64,000 nt of DNA from Pedococcus dokdonensis (lineage in GTDB: Bacteria; Actinomycetota; Actinomycetes; Actinomycetales; Dermatophilaceae), in assembly GCF_900104525.1 (NCBI RefSeq), contig NZ_LT629711.1, positions 1,178,001-1,242,000 on the forward strand, read 5' to 3'. Shown here one piece after another: positions 35,858-45,248 of the stretch. Position 1 is the first letter of the stretch; each line of letters starts with the position of its first letter. Position numbers and translations under genes: made by a program. Below the pieces are notes generated by a model. That model worked only from the letters and a program-made list of their open reading frames with translations, was not told where the DNA came from and made no database searches.

Positions 35858-37051
35858 ATGGCCGAAGCCGACCCGACTGGCGGGACTCTACCAGCGAGTA
35901 GGGCTCGGGTGAGTGCACCTTCGGACAACCCGCCGAGCGTGTCCTCGCAGCTCCCCCGGATGGCGGGACTCGACGGCCTGCGGGCCGTTGCTGCGGGCCT
36001 CGTGGTGCTCACCCACGTCGGATTCCTCACCGGCGCGGTGTCCTTCGGGGTGATCGGTCGACTCCTCGGCCGCGGTGACCTGGGCGTCTCCATCTTCTTC
36101 GCCCTCTCGGGCTTCCTCCTGTATGCCGCGATGGGCCGCGAGTGGGACAGGACCGGGCACGTGGACGTGCCGGCCTACTACCTGCGCCGTGCCGTCCGGG
36201 TCCTGCCCGCCTTCTGGGTCGGCCTCCTGGTGGTCGGCCTCGCGGTGCGGCCCGACGCACGGGTCTGGGTCACCAACGCGACCTTGACCCAGATCTACGT
36301 CCCCGACGCCCTGCTCGACGGCTACACGCAGACCTGGAGCCTGGCGACCGAGGTGTCGTTCTACCTCGTCCTGCCGTTCGTCTTCCTCGTGCTCCGCCGC
36401 CGGACCTCCGACGCCACGGTCGCGCTGCAGCTGCTGGGGGCCACGTGGCTGCTCGGACTGGTCGCCGCGGTCGCGTCGGGGGTGGTGGAGATCGGCGGTG
36501 ACACGCTGGCCGGACGCTGGCTGCCGGCGCACTGGCCGGAGTTCGCCCTGGGCATGGCCCTGGCGGTCGTGCGCGACGCCCCGACGCTCCGGTCCCACCG
36601 GGTGCTGCGCGACCTCGCCGCCTACCCGGGCACCTGCCTCGCCGGGGCCGGTGGCGCCTACCTCCTCGCCACGACGACGGTCGCCGGACCTCTCACGCTG
36701 GGGCCGGTGGCCGGCGTCCAGCTCGCGGGCAAGGGGATCCTGGGTTCGGTCGTGACGGCCGGGTTGATGGTGCCGCTGCTGTTCGGGCCCGGCCGGGACG
36801 TCTACAGCCGCGCCCTCTCCTGCGCCCCGGCGCGCTACCTGGGTCGGATCTCGTACGGCGTCTTCCTCTGGCACCTGCCCGTCTTCGAGGCGGTCTATGC
36901 GCTCACCGGCATCGACTACTTCACCGGCGGGGCCGTCGCACTGCTCGCCGTCGGCGTGCCGGTGACGCTTGGCCTCGCGGCCCTCAGCGAGCGCCTGGTC
37001 GAGCGTCCGTTGATGGACCGGGTGCACGCCCGGACCGGCCCGACGCGCTGA
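35858..37051 (+). CDS. Acyltransferase family 3 (OafA-like) membrane protein
   Basis: 397-residue integral membrane O-acyltransferase. The opening 'MAGLDGLRAVAAGLVVLTHVGF' with catalytic-type His, 'GRGDLGVSIFFALSGFLLY', 'YYLRRAVRVLPAFWVGLLVV', 'TWSLATEVSFYLVLP' and 'ISYGVFLWHLPVFE' are all family hallmarks. It probably acylates a surface sugar. The start is not certain: ATG 35858 has no clear ribosome site, and GTG 35909 is an alternative. It overlaps the convergent AftD-like gene by 68 bp at the 3' end. Confidence 0.87.
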   Translation: MAEADPTGGTLPASRARVSAPSDNPPSVSSQLPRMAGLDGLRAVAAGLVVLTHVGFLTGAVSFGVIGRLLGRGDLGVSIFFALSGFLLYAAMGREWDRTGHVDVPAYYLRRAVRVLPAFWVGLLVVGLAVRPDARVWVTNATLTQIYVPDALLDGYTQTWSLATEVSFYLVLPFVFLVLRRRTSDATVALQLLGATWLLGLVAAVASGVVEIGGDTLAGRWLPAHWPEFALGMALAVVRDAPTLRSHRVLRDLAAYPGTCLAGAGGAYLLATTTVAGPLTLGPVAGVQLAGKGILGSVVTAGLMVPLLFGPGRDVYSRALSCAPARYLGRISYGVFLWHLPVFEAVYALTGIDYFTGGAVALLAVGVPVTLGLAALSERLVERPLMDRVHARTGPTR

Positions 37052-40000
37052 CCACGACGGTCAGGGCCGCCACGCAGAGCAGTCGCAGGGCGGCCTCGGT
37101 GGCCGGACCGCCGAGCCGGCCGGGCACCCACCACGCCTGCACGAGGCCCGCGGTCGTGACGAGCGCGGTCACCAGGACGGGCACGACCAGTCGGTGTCCC
37201 GGGCGGAGTGGCCACCGCCGACCCGAGCCGACCGCCACGCAGGGCACTGCGACGAGCAGTCCCCACCAGCCGGCGAGCAGCCAGCCGACGAGCAGACCCG
37301 TGATCGCCGTGACCGCCCCGACCGGCACCCTGCCTGCCGGGCCGGGCCGAGCCTCGCGTCCGGCGCCGTCAGCGAGCCCCACCCGTGCCGCCGACGTGGC
37401 GTTGGCGGTGCGGCGCGACGGCACGAGGGCGCTCCCCACGACGACCAGCACGAGGAGGAGTCCGGCCAGCAACCCCCAGCGATAGGGGCGGTCCGGGCCG
37501 AAGGCGAGCGTGACGCGGCCACCGTCGCCGGCGGGCACGACGAAACCCTGCCGCCAGCCGTCGACGGTCACCGGGTCGAGATCGCGTCCGTCGAGGGACG
37601 CCCGCCACCCGGGGTTGGCGTTCTGGGGGATCGTGAGGAGCGCGGCGGCTCCCGACCCGACCTGCGCCGTGAGGTCGCCGGTCGCCGTGGCGGTGACCTC
37701 CACCGACCGGGCGGGGACCGCGCTCGCAGCAGGTCGGTCCGTGCGAGCCAGCACGAGCCGCTCGGGCACGAACCCACCCCACGGCTCGACCGCGACCCGC
37801 CCCTCGGGCGGACTCATCCGCACCGGATCGCAGGCCTCGTAGCTCAGCGCGCCCACGCCATACGCGGCCGAGCGCGGGCCGGTCACCCGTGTGGGCACCG
37901 CCACGCCCTCGACCAGCAGGCGCGGACCGCTGCCGCAGCCAGCCGTGACGCGGTCGGGAGCCGCTGCCGGCTCGACGCCTTCGACGGCCAGGGCGGTGAC
38001 CTCCATGCCGGCAGCCGGTCGGGCGTCGCGCTCGGCATCCTGCCGGGTGGCCGCGAGCAGCAGCCGCACCCGCAGGGAGCGACCGGTCGTGGGACGGATG
38101 TCGAAGCTGCCGTCCTGGGCCACCTCGGCCAGCTGCACCCGACCGTCCACGGTGACCTGCGCCGTCACGTCTCGTCCGGTCAGCCACTCGCCGCGGGTCT
38201 GCAGCTGGAGGTGCGCGATCCTGGCCGGGCGGGTCAGCTCGACCCCGAGAGTGGGGGTGGCGTCCGCCGGGTCGGGGGCCCACGCAGTCGCCGGGTCACC
38301 GTCGAGCACGGCACCCGGGCGGGCCTGCGGGGCCCGCGACAGCCGGCTGCTGGCCGTGACCGTGCCCGGGGCGCCGAGGTCGAGCAGTGCGTCGAGACCC
38401 GGACCGGGCACGGCACCCAGCGTGCCGCTCACGGCGTAGGCGATCCCCGCACTGACGGGGATGGTGCGGTCCAGACCGGCGGCGTCCTCGGGTGCCCGCG
38501 GCTCACCCCGGCACACGAACTGGTCGCGGACCTCGGTGCAGCCGTCCGAGCCGCGGTACTGCTCGGACAGCACGAAGTCGTCGGCCGCCGCGGCGGTCGC
38601 GCTCGGCACGATCGCGGTCTCCCGCACCACCAGGCCGGGCACGCGCACCTCGCTCAGGCCGGTCACGAGCGCGTCCGCTCCACGGTCGGTCTCCAGCACC
38701 TGCAGTGTGAGCCGGGTGGTGTCCGCCGACGGCAGGCCGGTCACCGGCTGCGGGCGCCCGGTGGGTGCGAGGTCGAGGTCGGTCCCCCCGGCGTCGGTGG
38801 TCACCCTCAACCGCGTCGGTATGCCGAGGAAGTCACCGAAGCGGGACCTGTCGGCGAGGCTCGAGACCTCCAGGCCGGCGACCGACCGTGGTCGGTCGAA
38901 GGTCATCGTGAGGGACGGCCGCCCGTCGGCGGAGACGACCCAGGCGGTCGTGGCGAGCCCGTCGAGGGCCGAGAACGGACGGTCCGCGGGGTCGAGGCCA
39001 CCCGGCCCGGCGTCGGTGGCCAGCGAGCCGGAGGCCCGCAGGTCGCGCAGTCCGGTCCAGGCGATGGTGGTCCGCAACCGGGGGTCCTCCCACGGGAGGT
39101 AGTCGTGCAGGCCGTCCTGGTCGCCCGCCGCCAGGGTCTGGCTCACGTCGCGCCCGCGCACGGCTCCGAAGGCCCGGTCGCGGGCCCGCATCGAGTCGGT
39201 GACGACCCGGCGCCCCGCCGAGGCGGCGTCGGCTGCGATCCGACGCGCGACGGGGTCGGCCGCGACGTCGCCGTCGAAGACCACCGGACCCTCGACACCT
39301 GCCTCCCGCAGATCGGGCAGGCTCTCGCTGGCCCCCGAGGCCGACACGACGTCGGTGAGGGGGGTCAGCTCCGCGGGAGCCGTTGCGGTTCCGGGGATCG
39401 CGTAGACCTCGACGGGCCTGATCCGGTTGCCGGAGCCGTCGACGAAGGTGTCGCCGAAGGCAGCCACCCGCGTCAGCCCGGTGGTGCGGGCGATCGACGA
39501 ACGGGCCACCGAGACCGGCACCCCACCCGTCGAGCGCGTGTCGAGGTCGTTGCGAAGCACCACGTGACGCACCCCAGCGGAACGCAGCACGTCGACGACG
39601 CCGCCGAGGGCACGCCCGGTCTGCAGCCGGGTCTCGACGGCGTCGAGCAGGCGCACCGTGTTGGCCGGGGTGAGCGGCACCGCGTCACGGACCGCGCTGC
39701 TGGCGGAGGTCTGGGTCCGCAGGACGAGGTCGAGCGGACGCCCCCAGGTGTACTCGTCGAAGTTCGAGGCGGGGACGACGAGGGCGGTCCCGCCACCGGG
39801 CTGCCGGTCGAGCCAGCGCCCCGCCTGCTCCCACTCCTTCGGCACGGCGGTGAACGAGCCGCGGGAGGCGAGCTGCCCCGCGATCCCCGGCAGCACCGGG
39901 CTCAGCGCAGCCGCGCAGGCGACCAGGGCGGCGACCACCGCGACCGGCCGGGTCGCGCGACGCGGCACGACGGGCAGGCGCAGACCCCGTCGGGCGAGGA

Positions 40001-41195
40001 GCCCCACCCCGTGGGCGAACGCGACCATCAGCGGGACCCGGAGCAAGGGGTCTGCCTTGTGGACGTTGCGCAGCGGCGCGAGCGGGCCGTCGAGAAGGTG
40101 CTGGGCGACCGGCCGCAGCGGGCTGTCCTGGGGGCCGTGGTGCGGCACCGCGAGCACGAGCACACCCAGCACCGCCAGCATCACGAGGTAGCCCCGGTGC
40201 GGCAGTCCCCGCAAGGTCAGGCCGGCCAGGCCCACCGCCGCCGCGACCGTCGTGCCGATCACGAGGGAGGGCGCCGCGACCAGGTCGAACCCGGCGTTCC
40301 ACCAGGGCCCGGCCTGGGTGACCAGGTGTCCCAGCCAGTGTGAGGTGCCCCGGAGGTCGTCGAGCAGGCTGATCGTGCGGGTCACCGTGTCGGACGACTC
40401 GATCCAGTCCAGGAAGGGCGGCGAGTAGCGGCCCAGCACCACCAGGGGAACCGCCCACCAGGCCGACGCGGCCGCCACCGAGGCAGCCCACCACCAGGTG
40501 AGGGAAGCCCTCCACCAGCGCGAGCGGGTGACCAGCCACAGGCCGGTCGGGACGACGGCGAAGGCGGTCGCGGTGGCGTTGACGCCGCCACAGCACAGCA
40601 CGGCCAGGGCAGACAGGGCCGCCGCACGGCGCGCACCCAGACGACCCTGGTCCGCCAGCACGACGGGCAGCAGGATGGCGGGGGCCAGCAGCGCGGGGGC
40701 CGCCTCGGAGGAGATCGGGCCCAGCGTGCTCACCACCCGCGGGGACAGGGCGAACGCCACGGCAGTGACCTGTCGGGTCACCGGGTCGGCCACCTGCCAG
40801 GCGCTGAGCAGGGCCCGGGCGGCGAGGAACCCGGCGGTCAGCAGGACGGCCCACCAGAGCCGCTGCACCACCCACGGCGGCGCGAGGAGCTGGCCGAGCG
40901 CGGCGAACGGCCCCATCGGGAAGAGGTAGCCGTAGCCCTGGTTCTGCAGGACGCCGAACGCGGTGGTGGGGTCCCAGAGGTGCAGGGCGCGCGACATCAG
41001 CCCCCAGGGGTCGAGCGCGAGGTCGATCTTGGTGTCGGCCACCACCTTGCCCGGCTGCTGCGCGAAGGCCACGGCCCACAGGACGAGGAGGCAGGTGAAG
41101 GTCCGCACCCGGTCGACGAGGAGGGGGACGGGGCGGACGGGCGGCGTGGCGGTGCCGCCGGGTCGGCGACCGGCGGCCGGCGCAGGACTGGTCAC
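36984..41195 (-). CDS. AftD-like alpha-(1->3)-arabinofuranosyltransferase (large GT-C)
   Basis: 1,403-residue membrane glycosyltransferase. The N-terminal third is a GT-C domain with roughly 11-13 helices and the early loop 'VVADTKIDLALDPWGLMSRALHLWDP' (acidic pair near residues 54-58, typical catalytic site of decaprenyl-phosphoryl arabinose enzymes). A large extracytoplasmic part follows with two discoidin/CBM-like beta domains ('DRPFSALDGLATTAWVVSADGRPSLTMTF' and 'AVLDGDPATAWAPDPADATPTLGVELTRP'). Four or five helices end the protein. AftD in mycobacteria adds branching arabinose to arabinogalactan and lipoarabinomannan. The GTG start overlaps the methyltransferase stop (GTGA). Substrate here is inferred. 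Confidence 0.85.
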   Translation of the reverse strand: MTSPAPAAGRRPGGTATPPVRPVPLLVDRVRTFTCLLVLWAVAFAQQPGKVVADTKIDLALDPWGLMSRALHLWDPTTAFGVLQNQGYGYLFPMGPFAALGQLLAPPWVVQRLWWAVLLTAGFLAARALLSAWQVADPVTRQVTAVAFALSPRVVSTLGPISSEAAPALLAPAILLPVVLADQGRLGARRAAALSALAVLCCGGVNATATAFAVVPTGLWLVTRSRWWRASLTWWWAASVAAASAWWAVPLVVLGRYSPPFLDWIESSDTVTRTISLLDDLRGTSHWLGHLVTQAGPWWNAGFDLVAAPSLVIGTTVAAAVGLAGLTLRGLPHRGYLVMLAVLGVLVLAVPHHGPQDSPLRPVAQHLLDGPLAPLRNVHKADPLLRVPLMVAFAHGVGLLARRGLRLPVVPRRATRPVAVVAALVACAAALSPVLPGIAGQLASRGSFTAVPKEWEQAGRWLDRQPGGGTALVVPASNFDEYTWGRPLDLVLRTQTSASSAVRDAVPLTPANTVRLLDAVETRLQTGRALGGVVDVLRSAGVRHVVLRNDLDTRSTGGVPVSVARSSIARTTGLTRVAAFGDTFVDGSGNRIRPVEVYAIPGTATAPAELTPLTDVVSASGASESLPDLREAGVEGPVVFDGDVAADPVARRIAADAASAGRRVVTDSMRARDRAFGAVRGRDVSQTLAAGDQDGLHDYLPWEDPRLRTTIAWTGLRDLRASGSLATDAGPGGLDPADRPFSALDGLATTAWVVSADGRPSLTMTFDRPRSVAGLEVSSLADRSRFGDFLGIPTRLRVTTDAGGTDLDLAPTGRPQPVTGLPSADTTRLTLQVLETDRGADALVTGLSEVRVPGLVVRETAIVPSATAAAADDFVLSEQYRGSDGCTEVRDQFVCRGEPRAPEDAAGLDRTIPVSAGIAYAVSGTLGAVPGPGLDALLDLGAPGTVTASSRLSRAPQARPGAVLDGDPATAWAPDPADATPTLGVELTRPARIAHLQLQTRGEWLTGRDVTAQVTVDGRVQLAEVAQDGSFDIRPTTGRSLRVRLLLAATRQDAERDARPAAGMEVTALAVEGVEPAAAPDRVTAGCGSGPRLLVEGVAVPTRVTGPRSAAYGVGALSYEACDPVRMSPPEGRVAVEPWGGFVPERLVLARTDRPAASAVPARSVEVTATATGDLTAQVGSGAAALLTIPQNANPGWRASLDGRDLDPVTVDGWRQGFVVPAGDGGRVTLAFGPDRPYRWGLLAGLLLVLVVVGSALVPSRRTANATSAARVGLADGAGREARPGPAGRVPVGAVTAITGLLVGWLLAGWWGLLVAVPCVAVGSGRRWPLRPGHRLVVPVLVTALVTTAGLVQAWWVPGRLGGPATEAALRLLCVAALTVVVSASGRSGRAPGPSTDARPGAR

Positions 41196-41923
41196 CGTCG
41201 CCGGAGCACCATCATGAGGTTCCAGGTGGCGACCTCCCGCAGCCCCGGCACCTCGACGACGGCCCGGGCCCAGTCGGGGTGGTAGCGCGGCGACAGCTCC
41301 TCGACGACCAGGTCGGGCTGGGCCCTGGCCCACCGCATGCCGTCGCCCACCCGGGCCGCGAACATCGACGTCCCGAACCGGTTCTTCGGGGGGCGTCCCT
41401 GCACGCGCTCGTAGCGCCGCGCGGCATACTCCCCGCCCAGGAAGTGCCACGGCGACGTCTCGTGCCCTCCCCACGGTGAGGCCCACGCCGTGTAGGAGAT
41501 GAAGACCAGTCCCCCGGGCCGGACCACGCGCACCATCTCGCGGGCCACGACGCCGGGGTACGGCACGTGCTCCATCACGTTGCTCGACATGACGACGTCG
41601 AGGCTGGCGTCGGCGAACGGCAGCCGCTCCCCCACGCCCACGACGTCGGGAGCCGCGGCATCGACGAGGTCACCGACGGCGACGTCGAGGCCGACGTAGA
41701 GCGCCCCCGCGCCGGCGAAGGCGGCAGCGAACTGGCGTGGCCCCGCCCCGACGTCCAGCACCGACGAGCCGGCCAGGTCGGTGTGCCCGGACAGCAGCGC
41801 GACCGTGTCGTCGGCCAGGTCGCCGTAGAACCGGTCAGGGTCGGTCTGCTCCACCAGGAACGACCGGAACAGGCGGAGCGACCGACCAGCGGTGCGATAC
41901 CGTCGCGTCGGTCGCTGATTCAC
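41192..41923 (-). CDS. Class I SAM-dependent methyltransferase linked to the AftD-like gene
   Basis: 243-residue methyltransferase of the Methyltransf_11 type. Motif I is 'VLDVGAGPRQFAAAFAGAG', followed by 'VGLDVAVGDLVDA', 'LPFADASLDVVMSSNVMEHVPYP' and 'REMVRVVRPGGLVFISYTAW'. It lies directly upstream of the AftD-like gene and overlaps it by 4 bp. The pairing suggests a sugar or lipid-linked-sugar substrate. It is divergent from the GT4 gene; the two starts are 68 bp apart. Confidence 0.85.
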   Translation of the reverse strand: MNQRPTRRYRTAGRSLRLFRSFLVEQTDPDRFYGDLADDTVALLSGHTDLAGSSVLDVGAGPRQFAAAFAGAGALYVGLDVAVGDLVDAAAPDVVGVGERLPFADASLDVVMSSNVMEHVPYPGVVAREMVRVVRPGGLVFISYTAWASPWGGHETSPWHFLGGEYAARRYERVQGRPPKNRFGTSMFAARVGDGMRWARAQPDLVVEELSPRYHPDWARAVVEVPGLREVATWNLMMVLRRR

Positions 41924-41991
41924 CCGAGCATGCTAGCCAGCCGGGCGCACCCGAACGCCCCGGCATGCCCACACCAGCAAGGATTTCCGCC

Positions 41992-43164
41992 GTGCGCAAC
42001 CCGTTGTCCGTCGTGCTGCTCAACTGGCGGGACATGAACCACCCGGAAGCCGGCGGCTCCGAGAAGTACCTCAGCGAGGTCGCCACCGGTCTGGCCGCCC
42101 GAGGTCACCGGGTCACCATCCGGACCGCCGCCTACCCCGGGGCGCTGCACCGCGAGACGGTCGACGGTGTGCGCTACGTCCGCCGTGGTGGACGGTATGG
42201 CGTGTACCTGCGCTCGCTCGCGGCGCTCGGTCTGGGGCGCCACCGGGCCGACGTGGTCGTGGACGTGCAGAACGGTGTGCCCTTCCTGAGTCCGTTGGTG
42301 CGCGGCGGCAACCCGGTCGTCAACCTCGTCCACCACGTGCACCGCGAGCAGTGGGGGGTGGTCTTCGGTCCGGCCGTCGCTCGGGCCGGCTGGTTCCTCG
42401 AGTCCCGCATCGCGCCGCGCGTCTACGGTCGCAGCCGGTACGTGGCGGTGTCGGAGTCGACCCGCGACGAGCTGGGCGGCATCGGGGTGGACGTCGACCG
42501 GATCACGGTGATCCACAACGGCACCGACGCCGTGGCCGACGAGCACGTGAGCCGAGCCGACCACCCGGTGGTCATCGTGCTGGGCCGGCTGGTGCCACAG
42601 AAGCGGGTCGAGATCGCCATGCAGGCGGTGCGGGACCTGGCCGTCGACCACCCGGACCTCGAGCTGTGGGTCGTCGGGTCCGGCTACTGGGACACCGAGC
42701 TGCACCGGGTCGCCGACGAGCTCGGCATCCGCGACCGCACGACCTTCACCGGTCACGTGTCCGAGGCGGAGAAGCACCGCCTCCTCGCCGAGGCGTGGGT
42801 GCTCGCGCTGCCCAGCCTCAAGGAGGGGTGGGGGCTCGTGGTGGTGGAAGCCGGCGTGCACGGCACGCCCACGCTGGCCTTCGCCGACGTCGGCGGTCTG
42901 AACGACTCGGTGCGCGACGGCGAGACCGGCGTGCTGGTGCACGGCGGGCAGGCCGAGTTCACCGCCGCCCTCGGGGCGCTGCTCGACGACGATGCCGGGC
43001 GCACCGCCCTGAGCGAGCGGGTGGTCGAGTGGGTGACCCGGTTCCGGTGGTCGGAGACGGTCACCCGGTGGGAGTCACTGCTGCACGCGGCAGCAGAGCG
43101 TCGTGAGGATCAGCCCCGGCCCGGTGACAACCGCGTGGGTGGGCACAGAGAAGCGGACCACTGA
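41992..43164 (+). CDS. Glycosyltransferase family 4
   Basis: 390-residue GT-B fold glycosyltransferase. The N-terminal acceptor domain opens 'LSVVLLNWRDMNHPEAGGSEKYLSEVA'. The C-terminal nucleotide-sugar domain contains 'VIVLGRLVPQKRVEIAMQAV' and the E-x7-E region 'LPSLKEGWGLVVVEAGVHGTPTLAF'. It likely uses a GDP- or UDP-sugar in the cytoplasm to build an envelope precursor. I prefer GTG 41992 because AAGGA lies eight bases upstream; ATG 41965 would add nine residues but has no ribosome site. Confidence 0.9.
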   Translation: MRNPLSVVLLNWRDMNHPEAGGSEKYLSEVATGLAARGHRVTIRTAAYPGALHRETVDGVRYVRRGGRYGVYLRSLAALGLGRHRADVVVDVQNGVPFLSPLVRGGNPVVNLVHHVHREQWGVVFGPAVARAGWFLESRIAPRVYGRSRYVAVSESTRDELGGIGVDVDRITVIHNGTDAVADEHVSRADHPVVIVLGRLVPQKRVEIAMQAVRDLAVDHPDLELWVVGSGYWDTELHRVADELGIRDRTTFTGHVSEAEKHRLLAEAWVLALPSLKEGWGLVVVEAGVHGTPTLAFADVGGLNDSVRDGETGVLVHGGQAEFTAALGALLDDDAGRTALSERVVEWVTRFRWSETVTRWESLLHAAAERREDQPRPGDNRVGGHREADH

Positions 43165-43200
43165 CCGAGGTCAGCAGTCCGCTTCGATGGTGCGGTGCGG

Positions 43201-43341
43201 TCAGTTGCCGTCGTAGTTGACCACCGGCGAGTTGTTCGCGGTGGCGGACGGGGTCAGCGCCGCGGTGCCGCCGAAGATGGCCAGGAGGGCCAGGACGGCA
43301 CCGGTGATGAGGGCGGCGAGGCCGCTCACAGCAGAAGTCAT
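43201..43341 (-). CDS. DUF2613-like small secreted/membrane protein (46 aa)
   Basis: A 46-codon frame from ATG 43341 to TGA 43201, too short for most gene finders. It has one hydrophobic helix ('GLAALITGAVLALLAIFGGTAAL') followed by a short polar end 'ATANNSPVVNYDGN'. In mycobacteria a microprotein of similar size and layout (DUF2613, Rv0236A) sits beside aftD. The helix-then-Val/Asn-Tyr-(Asp)-Gly C-terminus is similar. It lies between the GT4 and a large membrane protein, near the AftD-like gene. I infer homology from layout and motif and could not run a profile search. Confidence 0.65.
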   Translation of the reverse strand: MTSAVSGLAALITGAVLALLAIFGGTAALTPSATANNSPVVNYDGN

Positions 43342-43351
43342 GGGCGGAACC

Positions 43352-45148
43352 CTACCAGCGAGTTCGGTTGCGGCTGCCATTTCGGCGCAAGCCGCGCCGG
43401 ACCGCCAGGACCAGCCACGCAGCGAGTGTCGCGCAGGTCACACCCCAGCCCACGACCGTGCCCACGCCGGCATCGGGGTCAGCGACGGGGTCCGGGTCGG
43501 GGTCGGCGTCGGGGTCAGCGTCCCCGGCCGGTGGTGCGGACGGTGCGTCGGAGGGCTGGACGACCTCGACGAGGAGGACGTGCGAGGAGTCGGCGATGGT
43601 GCGAGCCGCACCGGGGGGCGGCACCGGCGCGTCCAGCCCGGTGTCCTTCTCGATGATCACGTAGCGCACCCCCCGGGCCACCACCGCGTCCCACGGGGAG
43701 GTGCCCGAGTCGATCGCCGCAGTGACCGCGGCGGCGCGGCGGCTCTCGCCCGCGATCCTCCCGCTGCTCAGCGGTAGCGAGTCGTCGTAGAGCACCCTCT
43801 GGTCGACCATCCGCGGGACCAGGCTCAGGCTCACCCGGGAGTCGTTCCAGCCGTACCTGCGGTACTGCCGCCACGGCAGCAGCCCGACTTCTCCGGACGG
43901 GGCCTGTGACAGCTCCGTCGCCGCCCGCCGCAGGTCCGCCGGGACCGTCACGGCCTCCAGCCGTCCCCGTGCGCCCCACGCCAGGTTCGGCAGGAGCAGG
44001 GGCGCGACCACGGCCAGCGCCATCGCGGGTGCCCAGAGCGCACCACCCCGACGAGCCAGCGCATCGACCAGCAGGCCCACCCCCACGGCACCGACGACGA
44101 CCCAGAGCGCGACGAGCTTCTGGCTGTCGCGCAGCAACGGACCGCCCGGCAGGTGGGCCAGCCGCTGCCAGCCGTCGGCCAGCACCGGAGTCCCACTCGC
44201 CAGGACCAGCAGGAGCCCGGCGAACGCGAGCGCGGCGGTCGCCCGGCCCACGGCGCTGCGCGCCGTTGCGACGACCCCGGCCGTCGTGAGCAGGGCCGCG
44301 GCCGCCGCCAGCGCGCCCACCCCCCGCTCCGACGGGTATGCCGCCGGGTTCCAGAAGCCACCACCGCCCGCCAGCGACACGGCCAGGCCGAGCGGGCCGT
44401 CCGAGCGGGCGGCGAAGACCCCGAACCCGGCCGGGTCGGAAGGCGCCGAGCTCACGAGCGCCGGCACCGCCCAGGCCGCCGCTCCTCCTGCGACGACCCC
44501 GAGCCAGGCCACCACGGCCCGCCACACCGGGCGTGGCAGCAGCAGCAGGACCACCACGGGCGGGCCGACCAGGACGAGCGAGTTGGCCCCGCCGGCCGCC
44601 GCGAGCACCGCCCACCCGCAGAGGGCGGTGACCGAACCCTGCCCACGCCGCACGCGGATGGCGGCGCGCACGGCCCAGGGCAGCACGGCATACCCGATCA
44701 GCACGGTCCACTGGCCGATGACGAGGCGCTCGGCGACGAACGGGTTCCACTCCGCGGCCAGCACTGCCGCGCAGGCGGCGAGCCGTCCGGCACCAGGCCG
44801 CACCATCCGCACCAGAGCGGCCGCGCCGAGGCCGGCCAGCACGAGGACACCCGCCAGGACGAGCTTCTGGGCCACGGCGGGGGTCACCAGCAAGCCCAGC
44901 AGCCAGGCCACCGCGTCGCTCGGAACGGCGCGGGGAGCCGGGGTGTCGACGCCGGTGGCGAACGGCGTCAGCCGGGCGTCCGGCGACCACGCCAGGTCGT
45001 AGGCCAGGACGACACCCGGACGCAGGGCCGGGCCCAGTACCACGACGGCCGCCACGAGGGCGAGCACGACCCCCACCGGTTCGACCGGCCGCGGCGAACC
45101 GAGGTCAGGACGCTCGTCCGGTCCGTCGGGAGCCTGGCCCGTCGTCAT
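43352..45148 (-). CDS. Large polytopic membrane protein, putative envelope glycosyltransferase-related
   Basis: 598-residue protein with about 11-12 hydrophobic helices, two short soluble loops and one helix at the C-terminus. The first extracytoplasmic loop 'VLAYDLAWSPDARLTPFATGVD' is D-rich like GT-C enzymes. A region of about 130 residues after 'LPNLAWGARGRLEAVTVPADLRRAA' appears extracytoplasmic. Just before the final helix is an Asp/Pro/Ala repeat (DADPDADPDPDPVADPDAG). I do not recognise a characterised family. Position, between the microprotein and an acyltransferase in this region, suggests polymer assembly or export. Confidence 0.7.
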   Translation of the reverse strand: MTTGQAPDGPDERPDLGSPRPVEPVGVVLALVAAVVVLGPALRPGVVLAYDLAWSPDARLTPFATGVDTPAPRAVPSDAVAWLLGLLVTPAVAQKLVLAGVLVLAGLGAAALVRMVRPGAGRLAACAAVLAAEWNPFVAERLVIGQWTVLIGYAVLPWAVRAAIRVRRGQGSVTALCGWAVLAAAGGANSLVLVGPPVVVLLLLPRPVWRAVVAWLGVVAGGAAAWAVPALVSSAPSDPAGFGVFAARSDGPLGLAVSLAGGGGFWNPAAYPSERGVGALAAAAALLTTAGVVATARSAVGRATAALAFAGLLLVLASGTPVLADGWQRLAHLPGGPLLRDSQKLVALWVVVGAVGVGLLVDALARRGGALWAPAMALAVVAPLLLPNLAWGARGRLEAVTVPADLRRAATELSQAPSGEVGLLPWRQYRRYGWNDSRVSLSLVPRMVDQRVLYDDSLPLSSGRIAGESRRAAAVTAAIDSGTSPWDAVVARGVRYVIIEKDTGLDAPVPPPGAARTIADSSHVLLVEVVQPSDAPSAPPAGDADPDADPDPDPVADPDAGVGTVVGWGVTCATLAAWLVLAVRRGLRRNGSRNRTRW

Positions 45149-45248
45149 CCGCTCCCCTGTCCTCCGGTCGCGCAGAACCTACCAGCGGGCGCCGCTGGTC
45201 GCCGTGGCGATTCGGGACATCTCTGCCCCGGCAGATACCGTGCGTGCC

